64,000 bases of DNA, taken from contig JADJOV010000001.1 in NCBI GenBank assembly GCA_016713585.1, positions 620,001-684,000 on the forward strand, written 5' to 3'. How positions within the stretch are numbered: position 1 is the first letter of the stretch; each line of letters begins with the position of its first letter. The position numbers were made by a program, and so were the translations under genes. Shown here piece by piece: positions 37,732 to 47,153 of the stretch. Under the pieces are notes generated by a model. The model ran no database searches and was not told the DNA's origin. It saw nothing but the letters and a program-made list of their open reading frames with translations. The DNA is from Bdellovibrionales bacterium. GTDB taxonomy: Bacteria; Bdellovibrionota; Bdellovibrionia; Bdellovibrionales; Bdellovibrionaceae.

Positions 37732-37998
37732 ATGGGTGACGAAATGCTTTTGCTGACAAAAAAACACATGCAGGAGCAAGGCTCAGATAGTCAGGAAATT
37801 CAGGTCGCGTTGGCTCAGATGCAGCAACAGTTTAATGAAATGAAATCCAATCCAACTTCGGATAAAGAGTGGCTCTATGAAGGTAAGATAGCGAGAAACA
37901 CCTATAAATGGTGGGCCTCAATTCTAGACTTAAAGTTGGAATCTGTGCTCCTATCACTTGAAATACCTATTTATATGGCTCATGGAACAGCATTTTGA
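37732..37998 (+). pseudogene. Fragment of an alpha/beta-hydrolase-like protein
   Basis: An open frame covers about 90 residues with a helical region (MGDEMLLLTKKHMQEQGSDS) and ends ILDLKLESVLLSLEIPIYMA followed by HGTA and a stop. PIYMAHGTA is the strand before the acid of the catalytic triad in dienelactone-type hydrolases, where aspartate normally comes next. The N-terminal half with the nucleophile elbow and the C-terminal part with the histidine are missing. The intron-like fragment immediately upstream suggests that insertion or deletion destroyed the gene. Confidence 0.35.
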
Positions 37999-38131
37999 GT
38001 AATGCAATGGCTTGGATTATTCAGAATCTGCGTTAGTTGGGTCATGCTGGCCTTTGCAGAACATACTAAGGAAGAGTCTGGCTAAGTCATATTTTAGACA
38101 AAGTATAATTTTGCCTAGAGAGGCAGTGTCA

Positions 38132-38557
38132 TCAGTTTGCATGACATATCTTTAAGCCATTCGACTCATAAAATTTCATCGAAGCTTCTTCACCGTTCCC
38201 AACTCCGAGCAAGATATTCGAGCAGCCACGAACCTGACTAATCTCTCTAATTTTTCTGACTAGAGCCTTGCCAACACCTTGACCACGATATTCTTCGCAA
38301 ACAAAAAAATCGTCTGCATACGCAAATGGAGCTACCTTATAGCTACTCTCTCCAAAAGTTAGAGATACTATCCCGCAGAGCTCGCTTTGTTCGTGCGCAG
38401 CAAGAAAAATGAGATTGCTGTTTGGGTCAATAGCCTTATCAAAAAGCCGTCTGTTAGAGCTTTCATCGAGAATGGGCTCACCGGCGTAGTTGTAAAATTT
38501 CTTCATGATTTTACAAAATTCCTCATAGTCTCTACCTTCGAGTTGTGTCACTTCCAT
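38132..38557 (-). CDS. GNAT-family N-acetyltransferase
   Basis: ATG 38557 has GGAGG eight bases upstream. The 141 residues fit a single GNAT domain: the beta4 strand FAYADDFFVCEEYRGQGVGK contains the acetyl-CoA pyrophosphate loop RGQGVGKA, and a C-terminal ASMKFYESNGL helix is typical. It moves an acetyl group from acetyl-CoA to an amine. The substrate cannot be predicted. It is a single gene in an accessory stretch. Confidence 0.85.
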   Translation of the reverse strand: MEVTQLEGRDYEEFCKIMKKFYNYAGEPILDESSNRRLFDKAIDPNSNLIFLAAHEQSELCGIVSLTFGESSYKVAPFAYADDFFVCEEYRGQGVGKALVRKIREISQVRGCSNILLGVGNGEEASMKFYESNGLKICHAN

Positions 38558-38820
38558 AAGTCAGCCTCCGGAGGGGCAAAATAGCTTGTTTGCAGCTCAG
38601 TGCCAAGGAGACCGTCTGATAGGGCTCTGCGAAAGAAACTCTGAAGCGGCTGCCCTTGAGCGGTCTCATCAGAGACATACTAGGACAAAAAGTTTCACAA
38701 AAACTCTACCGGAAGTCTTCTTTTTTTGCAAATTTCGTCACGCTCAAACTGAGAATTGGGTTCAACTTCTCGCAGGGTCGAGAGCGGACGGTTGTTGGCT
38801 CAATGGGTCTGCTGATTCAA
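38558..38820. other. Intergenic spacer
   Basis: The spacer between the acetyltransferase and xerC has no supported gene, RNA or repeat. Confidence 0.4.
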
Positions 38821-39788
38821 TCAGTCTTCGTGGGCGCCAAGGGGATGGTGGCTTTCCATTGTTCGAGCGAGGGCATCGAGACTCAAATGTGTGTATTTCT
38901 GAGTGGCGATGAGGCTTTCGTGTCCAAGAAGTTCTTGAAGAATACGCAAGTTGACTCCACCGGTGAGAAGGTGAGTGGCATAGGAATGTCTGAGGGCATG
39001 AGGGTGTAGGGGGGCGTGCAGACCAACAAGTTGTCCGCGTCGCTGAATCCAAGCATAGGCGGTGCGGCGATTGAGAGGCTGATTGCCAAAAACAAATTCT
39101 GTTTTGCACTGGGGTTGCCAGTGGGCAAGTTTGGCTAGGACCATTTTTGGGAGAACGACGATCCTTTCTTTTTGCCCCTTTCCGAGGATTCGTAAGCTCC
39201 GAGTTTGCAAGTGAAACTGGCGCCAAGTTAGCTGGCAGGCCTCGCTAACCCGAAGGCCTCCGCCATAGAGCAAGAGAAATAGAAGTTCCTCCTGGCTATT
39301 CTGATGGGAATCGGGTGGCTGATCTTTAAAGCTTTTGACAATCAGAAGGGCTTCGTCAGTCGAGATGTAATGGGGCATCTTTTGTGGCACTCGAGGAGAT
39401 TGAATTTGGAGCGAGAGATCCTGCTTGAGGATCCCAGACTGAAAGGCCCACTTAAAAAAACTCTTAATTGTGGCAGATTTCCGATTGCGGCTGGCTAGGC
39501 TCAGGTGGGACCACCTGGTCTGGGCGGCCTTTGCCAGGGATAGGAGGAAAATCGCATTCTCAGGCTCGACCGTGGTCAAAGGTGGCGGGCCGCTGATTTT
39601 GGTTTGGTTTTGGGACTCATTTTCAAAACTACTTTTAAAACCATCCCTCAAACCATCCTCCAAAATTCCCCAAAAGTCTGTTCTAAATCGGTTTGATAGG
39701 CGGCGAGGGTATGGGGCGATGAAGATCTTACATTCCTCATATATTTCAGGAAGTTATGAATATTCTCATTGATGCTTGTTGTATTCAT
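38821..39788 (-). CDS. xerC: Tyrosine recombinase XerC-like (one frameshift)
   Basis: ATG 39788 follows GGAGG. The N-terminal SAM-like core-binding domain (FLKYMRNVRSSSPHTLAAYQ) is in a different frame from the rest; an A-run at 39672-39675 one base short explains this. The catalytic domain is complete: Arg in GGGLRVSEAC, Lys in GKGQKERI, HALRH, the His of LGHESL and the nucleophile Tyr in QKYTHL. Length after correction is about 323 residues, normal for XerC/D. It resolves chromosome dimers at dif with XerD. The nearby intron and TA-like genes raise the alternative of an integrase, but the compact size favours Xer. Confidence 0.85.
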
Positions 39789-39845
39789 TTCGTCCTCCAT
39801 TTTGATGATAACTATGAAAGGCTTACACACCCCTGCAAATTTCAC

Positions 39846-39902
39846 TTGCAAATCTTACACGCGCTGCGGTATAACTCAATGCATTACTGCGGTGTATCAA
39901 TG
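39846..39902 (+). promoter_or_regulatory. Possible promoter with a repeated element, between xerC and sigma-54 activator
   Basis: TTGCAA (39846-39851), an 18-base spacer and TATAAC (39870-39875) form a plausible promoter for the activator gene. The sequence CTGCGGTATAACTCAATG (39864-39881) is repeated imperfectly as CTGCGGTGTATCAATG (39887-39902), which may be an operator. Confidence 0.35.
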
Positions 39903-39988
39903 TGAGACCCTGTACGTGATTGGATTTTCGCACACCACCAATCCCACGTTGGACACCCTGGTAATCTTATCTCAAAAGGCGGTACGTA

Positions 39989-41061
39989 ATGAATGAGAAT
40001 TCCAGTTCCTCGACTCCATCGACTCCATCAACGGTTCTTCCGTCTAGCGTCAATACAGCCCAGGTTTTTTGGAGCCAGGCCGTTAAAACACAGGAGCAAA
40101 AGACGATTGTTTATCAATCAGATATTATGATCCAGCTTATGAAAATGATCGAGCGGGTAGCTCCGTCAACCGCTAACATTTTGGTTCTTGGTGAGTCCGG
40201 AACTGGAAAGGAACTTATTGCAAAAGCGATTCACGAAAAATCAAATCGAAGGTCTAAGGCCTTTGTGGCGATCAATTGTGGTGCCCTTCGGGAAACCCTT
40301 CTTGAGAGTGAGCTCTTTGGGCACGAAAAAGGCTCTTTCACGGGCGCCTACAGTCGAAAAATTGGTTTAGCTGAAGTTGCTAATGGAGGCACTCTATTGC
40401 TTGATGAAATCGGAGAGTTATCTCCTGGAATTCAGGCGAAACTTTTGCGCTTTTTGCAAGAGGGCGAGATCTATCGCGTGGGCGGCAAAGATCCTATTCA
40501 GGTTGATATTCGCTTGATTTCGGCCACCAATCGAGATCTTGAAAAAGAAGTTTCTAATGGCAACTTTAGGGGAAGTCTTTTTATCGAATTAATACGATTG
40601 TGGTCAGTGCGCCTCCTCTGCGCCGGCGGAAAGAAGATATTGCTCCATTGATTACTCATTTTTTAAACACTCTGAATCATGCTTATTTGAATCGAGGGCG
40701 AACGCTCAGTGACGATGCTCTCCGAATTTTGGTGAAGTATGATTGGCCAGGAAATATTCGGGAGTTGCAAAATGTTTGCGAGCGATTGCAGATCTTATCT
40801 GAGGGCCATGAGATCATGGTGAATGACCTTCCAGAGCATATTCGAAATCCTCAGGCCGAGACAGACTTAGTTGATTATGATCCCCAACTGACTCTTCATG
40901 AATTGGAGAAGAAATATATCTTAAAGGCGCTTTCACATTTTGGTGGCAATAAAACTCAGGCCGCTAACAATTTGGGAATCACTATTAAGACTTTATATAA
41001 CAAACTTCATGAATATGGTGAGTTTGACAAGTTTGCGGTTCATACAAAGCCTGTGAGGTAA
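39989..41061 (+). CDS. Sigma-54-dependent transcriptional activator without receiver domain (one frameshift)
   Basis: A Ser/Thr/Pro-rich leader of about 40 residues precedes an AAA+ domain with Walker A GESGTGKE, the sigma-54 loop GSFTGA and Walker B LLLDEIGEL. The frame breaks at T5 40578-40582, one base short; correction gives the usual FYRIN and PLRRRKEDI. The C-terminus carries a Fis-type helix-turn-helix (NKTQAANNLGITIKTLYNKL). There is no receiver, GAF, PAS or FHA domain, so like PspF it may be controlled by a partner protein. It converges on the heptose gene. Confidence 0.88.
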
Positions 41062-41101
41062 TTTAGGCTTTGTACGTTAAGCTGACGGACTGGAAAAAGA
41101 A

Positions 41102-41147
41102 ACTAAACCCTAGGCACTAGAAAAAATTCTAGGCACTAGGGTTTAGT
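41102..41147. terminator. Bidirectional hairpin between converging genes
   Basis: ACTAAACCCTAG at 41102 pairs with CTAGGGTTTAGT ending at 41147 (12 bp perfect, plus further inner pairing across A6). The two inner segments are also direct copies (CTAGGCACTAG). It sits between the convergent sigma-54 activator and heptose gene and overlaps the TAG stop of the latter. There is no long T tract. Confidence 0.55.
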
Positions 41148-41644
41148 CGTCACTGGAGTGATGGTGGAGCTTGCTGATGGTGCGGATTGTGATTTCTTAA
41201 TCAGCTGAGTAGTGGATTTTCCATCGATAAACTGCAGAGATAAAACTCGTCCGCCGGTTGATTGAACAAAGCTCCCGCCAAGAATCTCCTCGATTTTCCA
41301 ATCTCCACCTTTGACCAAAATGTCAGGACGGATTCTTTTGATCAAGGATTCCGGAGTGTCCTCCGAAAACAGAATAGAAAGACTCACGCACTCAAGGGAT
41401 GCCAGGATTTCTGCACGATCGCTTTCACATTGAATTGGCCGTTCGAGGCCTTTGAGTTTGCGGACGCTGGCATCAGAGTTGACTCCGACGATGAGGGAAG
41501 CCCCAGGCTTCGGGCCTCTTTCAGATAGCGAACATGACCGACATGCAGTAAATCAAAACACCCATTGGTAAAAACGACAGGGCCCTTTTTTCTGAGCTCT
41601 AAAATGGCCTGATCAAGCTGGGCTTCAGTGATAAAAAGACCCAC
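41136..41644 (-). CDS. D-glycero-beta-D-manno-heptose 1-phosphate adenylyltransferase (one frameshift)
   Basis: The cytidylyltransferase-fold start VVFTNGCFDLLHVGHVRYL has the nucleotide-binding HxGH. After SLG the frame shifts at a C4 run (41501-41504 on the plus strand, one base short). The corrected sequence reads LIVGVNSDASVRKLKG, matching the RfaE/HldE domain II family, and continues to IRPDILVKGGDW. About 170 residues, so a stand-alone adenylyltransferase (as in rfaE2/hldC) and not fused to the kinase. It makes ADP-heptose precursor for LPS core. The C-terminal 20 residues are a Ser/Thr/Pro tail. Confidence 0.85.
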
Positions 41645-41652
41645 TCGCCTTC

Positions 41653-42498
41653 CTAACTTTTGCGATACAATTCAAGTCCAATTAATTGTCCGACAATATC
41701 TCGATTTGCAATTTGGGAAATCAATGGCAGAAGAATAATCCCAGTGAAAAGATTAATGCAGGTTCTAATGATGATGAGAAAGGCATAGGAAAATTCACTT
41801 TGGTCAGCTTTGGTTCCGAGCTCTTGATCATAGGCCCATTCGCCTGGGGTGCACCCAAGAAAAATTCGAGTCGCCAAATAATACACAATTGAAACGCCAA
41901 AAAAGACGGCGAAACTTGCAAAGTAGATTTCATAATCCTGGGGTTTTGTTAGTTGAGCCAGTAAGTCAACTTGAGTCACAGTTAGCAGTACAATAAATCC
42001 GAGAAGAGTTCCAGCTGCGACAAGCATCGCATCGAGGAACCCTGCAAAAAGGTTTACTCCGCATTTTTCAAGCCCGCTTTGTTCAGCGTGAGATTTACCT
42101 TGGGACTGGAGCTTTGCCTGCGTCTTTCTGAGTTGAGCTTGCGCCTGAGGACTTGTTTGACCCTTGGTTAGGGGTTCGCGCGGCCGTTTATGATTGAGGG
42201 TCTTTAAGATCTCATCAACCGCCGCTGAGGTTGGAGAAAGGGCATCTTCCTCTGAGGTCTGCTTTTTTTGACGGGACAATGGCGATCTAAAGTCCAAAGA
42301 TTTTTCATCGTTAATCAAGTCAAGTCCCCGGGCTCTAAACTGTTGGGCGGATTCAACCGGATCTTCATTTTCGAAATCAAGCGAATTTAATCCTCTTTCT
42401 TTCTGGTTCTCCTTCTGGTTCTTTCGATGAAAACCAAGGCCTTCCGTGAGAGGCTTAAATTGAAACTCTTCAAATGGATCCATGGAATCTCGACTCAT
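41653..42498 (-). CDS. RDD-family membrane protein
   Basis: The protein has 281 residues. The first 145 are hydrophilic, charged and low in order. The C-terminal part has an RDD-like domain with three hydrophobic helices (FAGFLDAMLVAAGTLLGFIV, the pair with FASFAVFFGVSIVYYL, and AFLIIIRTCINLFTGIIL), and CTPGEWAYDQELG, a typical RDD motif in place of TPGKxxLG. The RDD family function is mostly unknown; some members are transporters. It lies in a minus-strand run with rsmE and prmA; the stop of rsmE is four bases upstream. Confidence 0.75.
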   Translation of the reverse strand: MSRDSMDPFEEFQFKPLTEGLGFHRKNQKENQKERGLNSLDFENEDPVESAQQFRARGLDLINDEKSLDFRSPLSRQKKQTSEEDALSPTSAAVDEILKTLNHKRPREPLTKGQTSPQAQAQLRKTQAKLQSQGKSHAEQSGLEKCGVNLFAGFLDAMLVAAGTLLGFIVLLTVTQVDLLAQLTKPQDYEIYFASFAVFFGVSIVYYLATRIFLGCTPGEWAYDQELGTKADQSEFSYAFLIIIRTCINLFTGIILLPLISQIANRDIVGQLIGLELYRKS

Positions 42499-42502
42499 CG
42501 GG

Positions 42503-43327
42503 TCACCTCATTAAATCAAATTCATACTTTAGGACGGAGACTAAAGTGATGCAAGCCGTTTCCACCCTGAGAACCTGGGAACCCAAGCTCACAGGACGAA
42601 GGTCGTGAAGTCGAAATAGCTCAACTTCCTCAGTCGAAAAACCACCCTCGCTTCCCACAAATAGGCGCAGATGGTCAATTGATCGATTCGCAGCGTGAGC
42701 TTTGGCTCTAGCGGCCAGAAGCTCGTCCTTTAGGCTCCAGCCGTCAGCCATGCCTTCATAACAGAATAGACCCAGAGATATGGGGGAAGGGTTAGTTTGT
42801 TGATCTGAGGGAGGAGTATTAGAGGCCGAAGTAGATTGGCCCAAAAGTTCTTTGAGGTGCACAGCTGGGGCTAGTGTGAGTAAATCGCCTCGGCCGGATT
42901 GTTGAGTTGCAGAGATTATGATTTTCTTCCACCGATCAATTTTGTTTTCGGAAATTGAACCTTCCTGTCTTAAAAAACTATGATCGGAGTAAAACGGCTG
43001 GATTGTGTGAACACCCATCTCCACAGCTTTTTCAATGACGGCATCCATGACTGGAAATTTTGAAATTGCCAAATTCAAAACGAGATGTGGCCTTGGGAGC
43101 GCAGCAATCACTCGAGATTCAAGGGTGCGGGCAACCGCATGTTTTTTGCCGCGAGAAATGACCTCCACTAAATAGGCCCTGGCGTTGGGTGAAATGACTT
43201 CAAATTTGGAGCCTAAATCTTGGCGACAGACCTCAAAAATATGATGAAAAAGATCTCCACTGAAGTGCACTTCTGAGGGGATCTCTGAGCTGACTAAATC
43301 GGTGGAACTAAGCCAATATCTGCGCAT
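42503..43327 (-). CDS. rsmE: 16S rRNA (uracil-1498-N3)-methyltransferase RsmE
   Basis: The 274-residue protein has an N-terminal PUA-like domain (FSGDLFHHIFEVCRQDLGSK) and a C-terminal SPOUT knot with FVGSEGGFSTEEVELFRLHD and LGSQVLRVETACITLVSVLK, the SAM-binding signature of RsmE. It methylates U1498 of 16S rRNA. An insert of about 20 Ser/Thr/Pro/Gln residues lies before LGLFCYEG. The start overlaps the corrected end of prmA, so both are probably one transcript. Confidence 0.93.
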   Translation of the reverse strand: MRRYWLSSTDLVSSEIPSEVHFSGDLFHHIFEVCRQDLGSKFEVISPNARAYLVEVISRGKKHAVARTLESRVIAALPRPHLVLNLAISKFPVMDAVIEKAVEMGVHTIQPFYSDHSFLRQEGSISENKIDRWKKIIISATQQSGRGDLLTLAPAVHLKELLGQSTSASNTPPSDQQTNPSPISLGLFCYEGMADGWSLKDELLAARAKAHAANRSIDHLRLFVGSEGGFSTEEVELFRLHDLRPVSLGSQVLRVETACITLVSVLKYEFDLMR

Positions 43328-44266
43328 GGGAGTTGTCCTTCAGCCAGTATCCGACCCACTCATCTTTTTCGAGACGGCGGATCACTTGGAATCCTGAGTT
43401 TTCGATAAACTTCTCAAAAAGTAATTATCCCTTTCGGTCAGAATTCCGGTCAAAAACAAGGCGCCACCTGGGTTCACACAACTGAGAAGGTCTTGCCGAA
43501 TTTGGATAAGGACTCCATCGATTATATTGGCGATAACGACATCGAATTTTTTGTTTAGATCCTCAATAGCCAAATCACTAATGGAAATTGAATTTAATCC
43601 ATTAAGTTTAATATTTTCGCGAGCGACCCTGCGAGCTTCGGGGTCGATTTCAATTCCAACGACTTCATCAAAGCCAGACATTTTTGCTAGCATGGCCAGG
43701 ATAGCGGTCCCAGTTCCAACATCGAGAAAGCTCATGGCCTGAGTCATCTCTTTGGTTTGCTCTGCCAATTTATGGACAAAGTAAGCGGCCATCTGTGTGG
43801 TGGCATGGGTGCCCGTCCCAAACGCCATTCCTGGGTCAATAAAAATTGCTTTTTTACAGGTATCAGGAACTTTTTCCCAGGAGGGAACAATCCAGTAGGG
43901 ACCAACGAGAGAGAAAGGCTTAAAGCCTTTCTTCCATTCCTCAAGCCAATCCTTGGATTCTTCTTCATGAATCTCCCACTGCACATTTGGTGAGATCGAC
44001 TTCACAGCTTCAAAGAACTCAGAGGAGGGGGACTGTGGGAAAAAAATATCCACATCGTGAGCCCGATTGTATAGAATTTTAGGCTCGTAAGTTAGATCAG
44101 GCTGGGCGTAGGCTAAAACTTCGCTTATGCCGCTGGCCCCGAAGTCAAACACAAGGCTCGAGAGAACATCTTCCTCAATAGTGTTGAGGCCTCGTAGCCG
44201 AACGCGAAAATAATTAGGTGGGACTTCATTTTCCAATAAGCCCAGGTATGCCTCAAAATACGTCAA
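43308..44266 (-). CDS. prmA: Ribosomal protein L11 methyltransferase PrmA (one frameshift near the end)
   Basis: The N-terminal substrate-binding domain is followed by IFIDPGMAFGTGTHATTQMA and a class I SAM motif FLDVGTGTAILAMLAKMSG, then VVIANII, all characteristic of PrmA. The first frame stops at 43382, but the A-run 43416-43420 (plus strand) is one base short; correction restores FIENSGFQVIRRLEKDEWVG and a stop at 43308-43310, overlapping rsmE by 20 bases. It trimethylates L11. Confidence 0.92.
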
Positions 44267-44271
44267 ATCTC

Positions 44272-44312
44272 AAAGGTTAAATGGGCAAAGATTAAATCGG
44301 TAAAAGCTAAAT
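44272..44312. repeat. Three 11-base repeats with 15-base period
   Basis: AAAGGTTAAAT, AAAGATTAAAT and AAAAGCTAAAT are separated by four bases each. They fill the short gap upstream of prmA and overlap the stop codon of the next gene. They could be a regulatory site for the prmA-rsmE transcript or a small tandem duplication. Confidence 0.45.
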
Positions 44313-44876
44313 AGAACCAGAGGCGGTTATTTCTGCATTTATCTCTTCATTTGTCTCAGGTTTGACGACTACTGGAGCTGGTGCTGGTGCTGGTGCTGGA
44401 GCAGGTGGTCGCGTCTGAGCCCTCTCGGTGATTGGATTTTTTAGATCTAGAAGGTCTCCGATCATGATTCCGGACTGTTCAAGCATGGGGTACTCGGCCC
44501 TTGTGAAAAGCTTCAGCTCGCGAGCGACGGTGACCTTTGGAAATATGGCCAAAATTTTCAGCTGGCCAACTGGAATTTTCATATCCCCTATGGTTTGGGA
44601 GCCACTGCTATCTTTGACTGAAACTTTGCGAACAAGCGTCAGAATTTGATTCTTTTTGAATCCATTTTCTTCTCCACCATTGATGTAGAAGTCTTTGTAC
44701 ACAGGCTCGGAATCTGACAAAGGAATATTTCTTCTCACATCAACGACACTGAGCTCAGTCAAGCCAGTCGCGCGCGCAGATCCGCTAGCAAGTGCAATGC
44801 AAAAAGCGATTATCAAGAAACTCAAACGAGGGCAGGCTCTTGATTGAAAAAAGGTAAACAAAGACGTTCTAAGCAT
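44307..44876 (-). CDS. Exported protein of unknown function with Ala-Pro repeat tail
   Basis: The 189-residue protein has a signal peptide (about 15-38, ending SARA). The mature part has a beta-rich domain (KNQILTLVRKVSVKD, VGQLKILAIFPKVTVARELK), a pattern seen in C-terminal domains of FlgT-like and other periplasmic proteins, with a GD turn (MIGDLLDL). The tail has five Ala-Pro pairs encoded by near-perfect 6-base repeats (about 44374-44404), a likely spacer or wall-spanning element. The gene is divergent from kdsC. Confidence 0.65.
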   Translation of the reverse strand: MLRTSLFTFFQSRACPRLSFLIIAFCIALASGSARATGLTELSVVDVRRNIPLSDSEPVYKDFYINGGEENGFKKNQILTLVRKVSVKDSSGSQTIGDMKIPVGQLKILAIFPKVTVARELKLFTRAEYPMLEQSGIMIGDLLDLKNPITERAQTRPPAPAPAPAPAPVVVKPETNEEINAEITASGSI

Positions 44877-45064
44877 ACAAAAAATATCGGCCTGTTAATG
44901 ATGAACTTCACGGGACTTTTGGTGAGATCAGTTAAAGAAATGAACGTTTTAGGTTTGTTTGTGCCAGACGAAGGTCTGGTTCGTGTGGCTAAAGGGACTA
45001 GATCATGGCCCCAAGTCGTGGCTTTGCTTGCCCGCAGTGCTTTTATTTTTTTCACAATCATTCT

Positions 45065-45586
45065 ATGGGATTAGAAATTTCTCGGTTGCGGAATATCAAG
45101 ATGCTTATTTTGGATGTGGATGGAATTCTGACCGATTGCCGAATTTGGATGGATACTCAAGGTGAATGGCGACGATTTTTCTCTATTCGGGATGGAGTGG
45201 GTTTGAAACGCATCATCGAGAGTGGCTACAAGGTGGCTCTGATCACGGGATCAAAGGCCGAGGATATTCGCGCCCGAGTCAAGTCCTTGGGCATACATTA
45301 TCTTCATGAGGGGAATCTCAACAAAGAGCCGGCCTATTTGGATGTAAAAAACAAATCAGGGCTTGAGGATTCTGAAATTGCTTATATGGGTGATGATTAT
45401 TTTGATTTGCCAATTTTGAGGACTGTGGGTTTTTCAGCCACGGTACCTGATGCCATGGAAGAGGTTAAAGAGGCAGTTCATTATATTACATTAAGACCCG
45501 GCGGAAATGGGGCTGTCCGCGAGGTGTCTGATTATATATTTAAGTATGGGGCTTTTAATACGAGCTTGCCGGGAAGGGCCGAATGA
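45065..45586 (+). CDS. kdsC: KDO 8-phosphate phosphatase (HAD family)
   Basis: HAD motif I is LILDVDGILTD, motif II is LITGS and motif IV is MGDDYFDLP, the normal KdsC set; no cap domain is present and the length is typical (about 173 residues from ATG 45065). ATG 45005 gives 20 more residues with a cysteine-rich start and a weak AAAGGGA site, and cannot be excluded. The enzyme removes phosphate from KDO-8-P. It ends overlapping the start of the first gliding-cluster OM protein, so LPS and motility genes may share a transcript here. Confidence 0.9.
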   Translation: MGLEISRLRNIKMLILDVDGILTDCRIWMDTQGEWRRFFSIRDGVGLKRIIESGYKVALITGSKAEDIRARVKSLGIHYLHEGNLNKEPAYLDVKNKSGLEDSEIAYMGDDYFDLPILRTVGFSATVPDAMEEVKEAVHYITLRPGGNGAVREVSDYIFKYGAFNTSLPGRAE

Positions 45587-46308
45587 GAAAAGCTGTGATT
45601 AGTTTAATTAGTATGATTGGTCTGACTGGTCTTTGGACCTCTGAGTCTTGGTGCGCAGAGGCCTTGAATCTTCCGGAAGAAGAGCTCGCCAAAGAATCAG
45701 TCACCCCTGTTTTTGATCGCATGGTCAGCCTCAAGAACCGCAATGTGGCACTGGAAGGTCGAATTGATATTGGGGGCTATTACGGTTGGGCCTTGACTGA
45801 GCCAATTGCGAATGTGAGTAAATTAGGGTTAAATCTTTACTATCATACGGATGAAGAACATGCCTGGGGTCTTTTTCTAAACAAAAATTTTACCGGTCTC
45901 TCGGGATACGCAAAGCAACTGAATTCTCAGTTTACCTTGGATTTCGAGCGTGCTCCAAAGCCTGAGCTCACGGTGATGGTAGACTATAATCTCCTCGCTT
46001 TTTATGGAAAGATGAGTATCACAAAACAGACGGTCTTAAATCTGAATCTCTATGGGTCACTCGCTGGTGGGGTCGTGAAATATCAGCATAAGTCCTATCC
46101 GGCCTTGGCTCCAGGGTTAGGACAAAAATTTTACCTAACTAATCAATTTGCGCTCAGATTTGATTTGCGGTTGTTTATCCATCAGGCGCCGATTCCATTT
46201 AAGCCGGGCGCGATCAAGCAGTCGGATCCGATTCCTAGTTACTCCGAATTTGAAGAGAGGATTACTTATACTACGGTCCTGGATATGGGACTTAGTTACT
46301 TGTTTTAG
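45583..46308 (+). CDS. Outer-membrane beta-barrel protein, GltA-like position in gliding cluster
   Basis: The 241-residue protein has a signal peptide (to about residue 25, SWCA) and a barrel with alternating strands (GRIDIGGYYGWALTEP, GLNLYYHTDEEHAWGLFLNK) ending in an aromatic C-terminal residue (DMGLSYLF), the OM-insertion signal. ATG 45583 overlaps kdsC. In Myxococcus the gliding cluster starts with two such barrels (GltA, GltB) which link the trans-envelope machine to the surface; this gene and the next occupy the same place. Confidence 0.7.
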   Translation: MRKAVISLISMIGLTGLWTSESWCAEALNLPEEELAKESVTPVFDRMVSLKNRNVALEGRIDIGGYYGWALTEPIANVSKLGLNLYYHTDEEHAWGLFLNKNFTGLSGYAKQLNSQFTLDFERAPKPELTVMVDYNLLAFYGKMSITKQTVLNLNLYGSLAGGVVKYQHKSYPALAPGLGQKFYLTNQFALRFDLRLFIHQAPIPFKPGAIKQSDPIPSYSEFEERITYTTVLDMGLSYLF

Positions 46309-46314
46309 AGGTAA

Positions 46315-47153
46315 TTGATGAAGGCATCGACAATTATAAAACTGACAACTTCACTGGCTTTTTGCTTAGGGGCCGGGACTGCGTTTGCGGAACGGGCTCA
46401 GAATAGTCCCGAATTTCGTGAGAGTAATCAAGGCAGTGATATAGATACAGATGAGCTCAATCTGATTGAAAACGAACTTGAGCGAGCGGCACCAAAATTA
46501 GGCACGAAGAAACAGGCTGAGCCAGTGTCGAAAACAGCTCCAGACGTCAATGGTGGGTTTTCAGGTTTGGGGAAACTAGCTCCATTTTCAGAAATTTCTG
46601 TTTTACAGAAGCGCTATCTGCCAAAAACAAATCGATTTCAGGCCTTTGCTGGTTTGGGATTAATCACCAACGATGCATTTTTCAACACATTAGGGGGCTC
46701 CTTAAAGCTAGGATATTTTTTCACTGAAGCCATGGGTATCGAAGGCAGCTTCACATCGCTCACGACGAGCGAGGCAAAGTCCACGAAGGAGCTGAAGGAA
46801 ATTCAGGGGTCACAACCGAAAATCTTGTTTACCCGAAATCTTATATGGGGCTCGATTTCATGTGGGTTCCAATCTATGGAAAACTAACCTACTTCAATCG
46901 TCGAATTATTAATTTTGACATGTATTTTACAGGGGGAATGGGCACGACAGCGATTCAAAATAATCTGTCAGTATCGACCTTTCACATTGGAACAGGGCAG
47001 ATTTTCGCTCTGAACAAAGCATTTTCTTTGCGTTGGGATTTTAGTTGGAATTTCTTTGATGCAAAACAAGTGGATTTGAGTACCAGCACAGTGAATAATC
47101 TTCTGTTGACTGTTGGCGCAAGCTTCTTCTTTCCGGAGGCGAAATACAGATGA
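46315..47153 (+). CDS. Outer-membrane beta-barrel protein, GltB-like (one frameshift)
   Basis: The signal peptide ends near AFAER, followed by a charged linker of about 65 residues and a barrel. The frame breaks at 46841-46842 (a T short); correction gives RNLYMGLDFMWVPIYGKLTY, then FNRRIINFDMYFTGGMGTT, the signature of myxobacterial-type OM barrel proteins (PxYGKxxxFN, FDxYxxGGxG). Length after correction is about 279 residues. Its stop overlaps the next gene (ATGA). It is the second barrel of the cluster. Confidence 0.75.

Noticed and set aside
38586..39009. Plus-strand open frames across the end of xerC
   Set aside because: They are antisense shadows of the recombinase gene and its spacer, without supporting signals.
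38821..39788. xerC as the integrase of an island containing the TA-like pair
   Set aside because: The protein has compact Xer size with no extended arm-binding domain, and no attachment-site repeats were seen flanking the region.
44844..45074. Open frame before kdsC
   Set aside because: It overlaps kdsC in another frame, has no clear start signal and no family resemblance.
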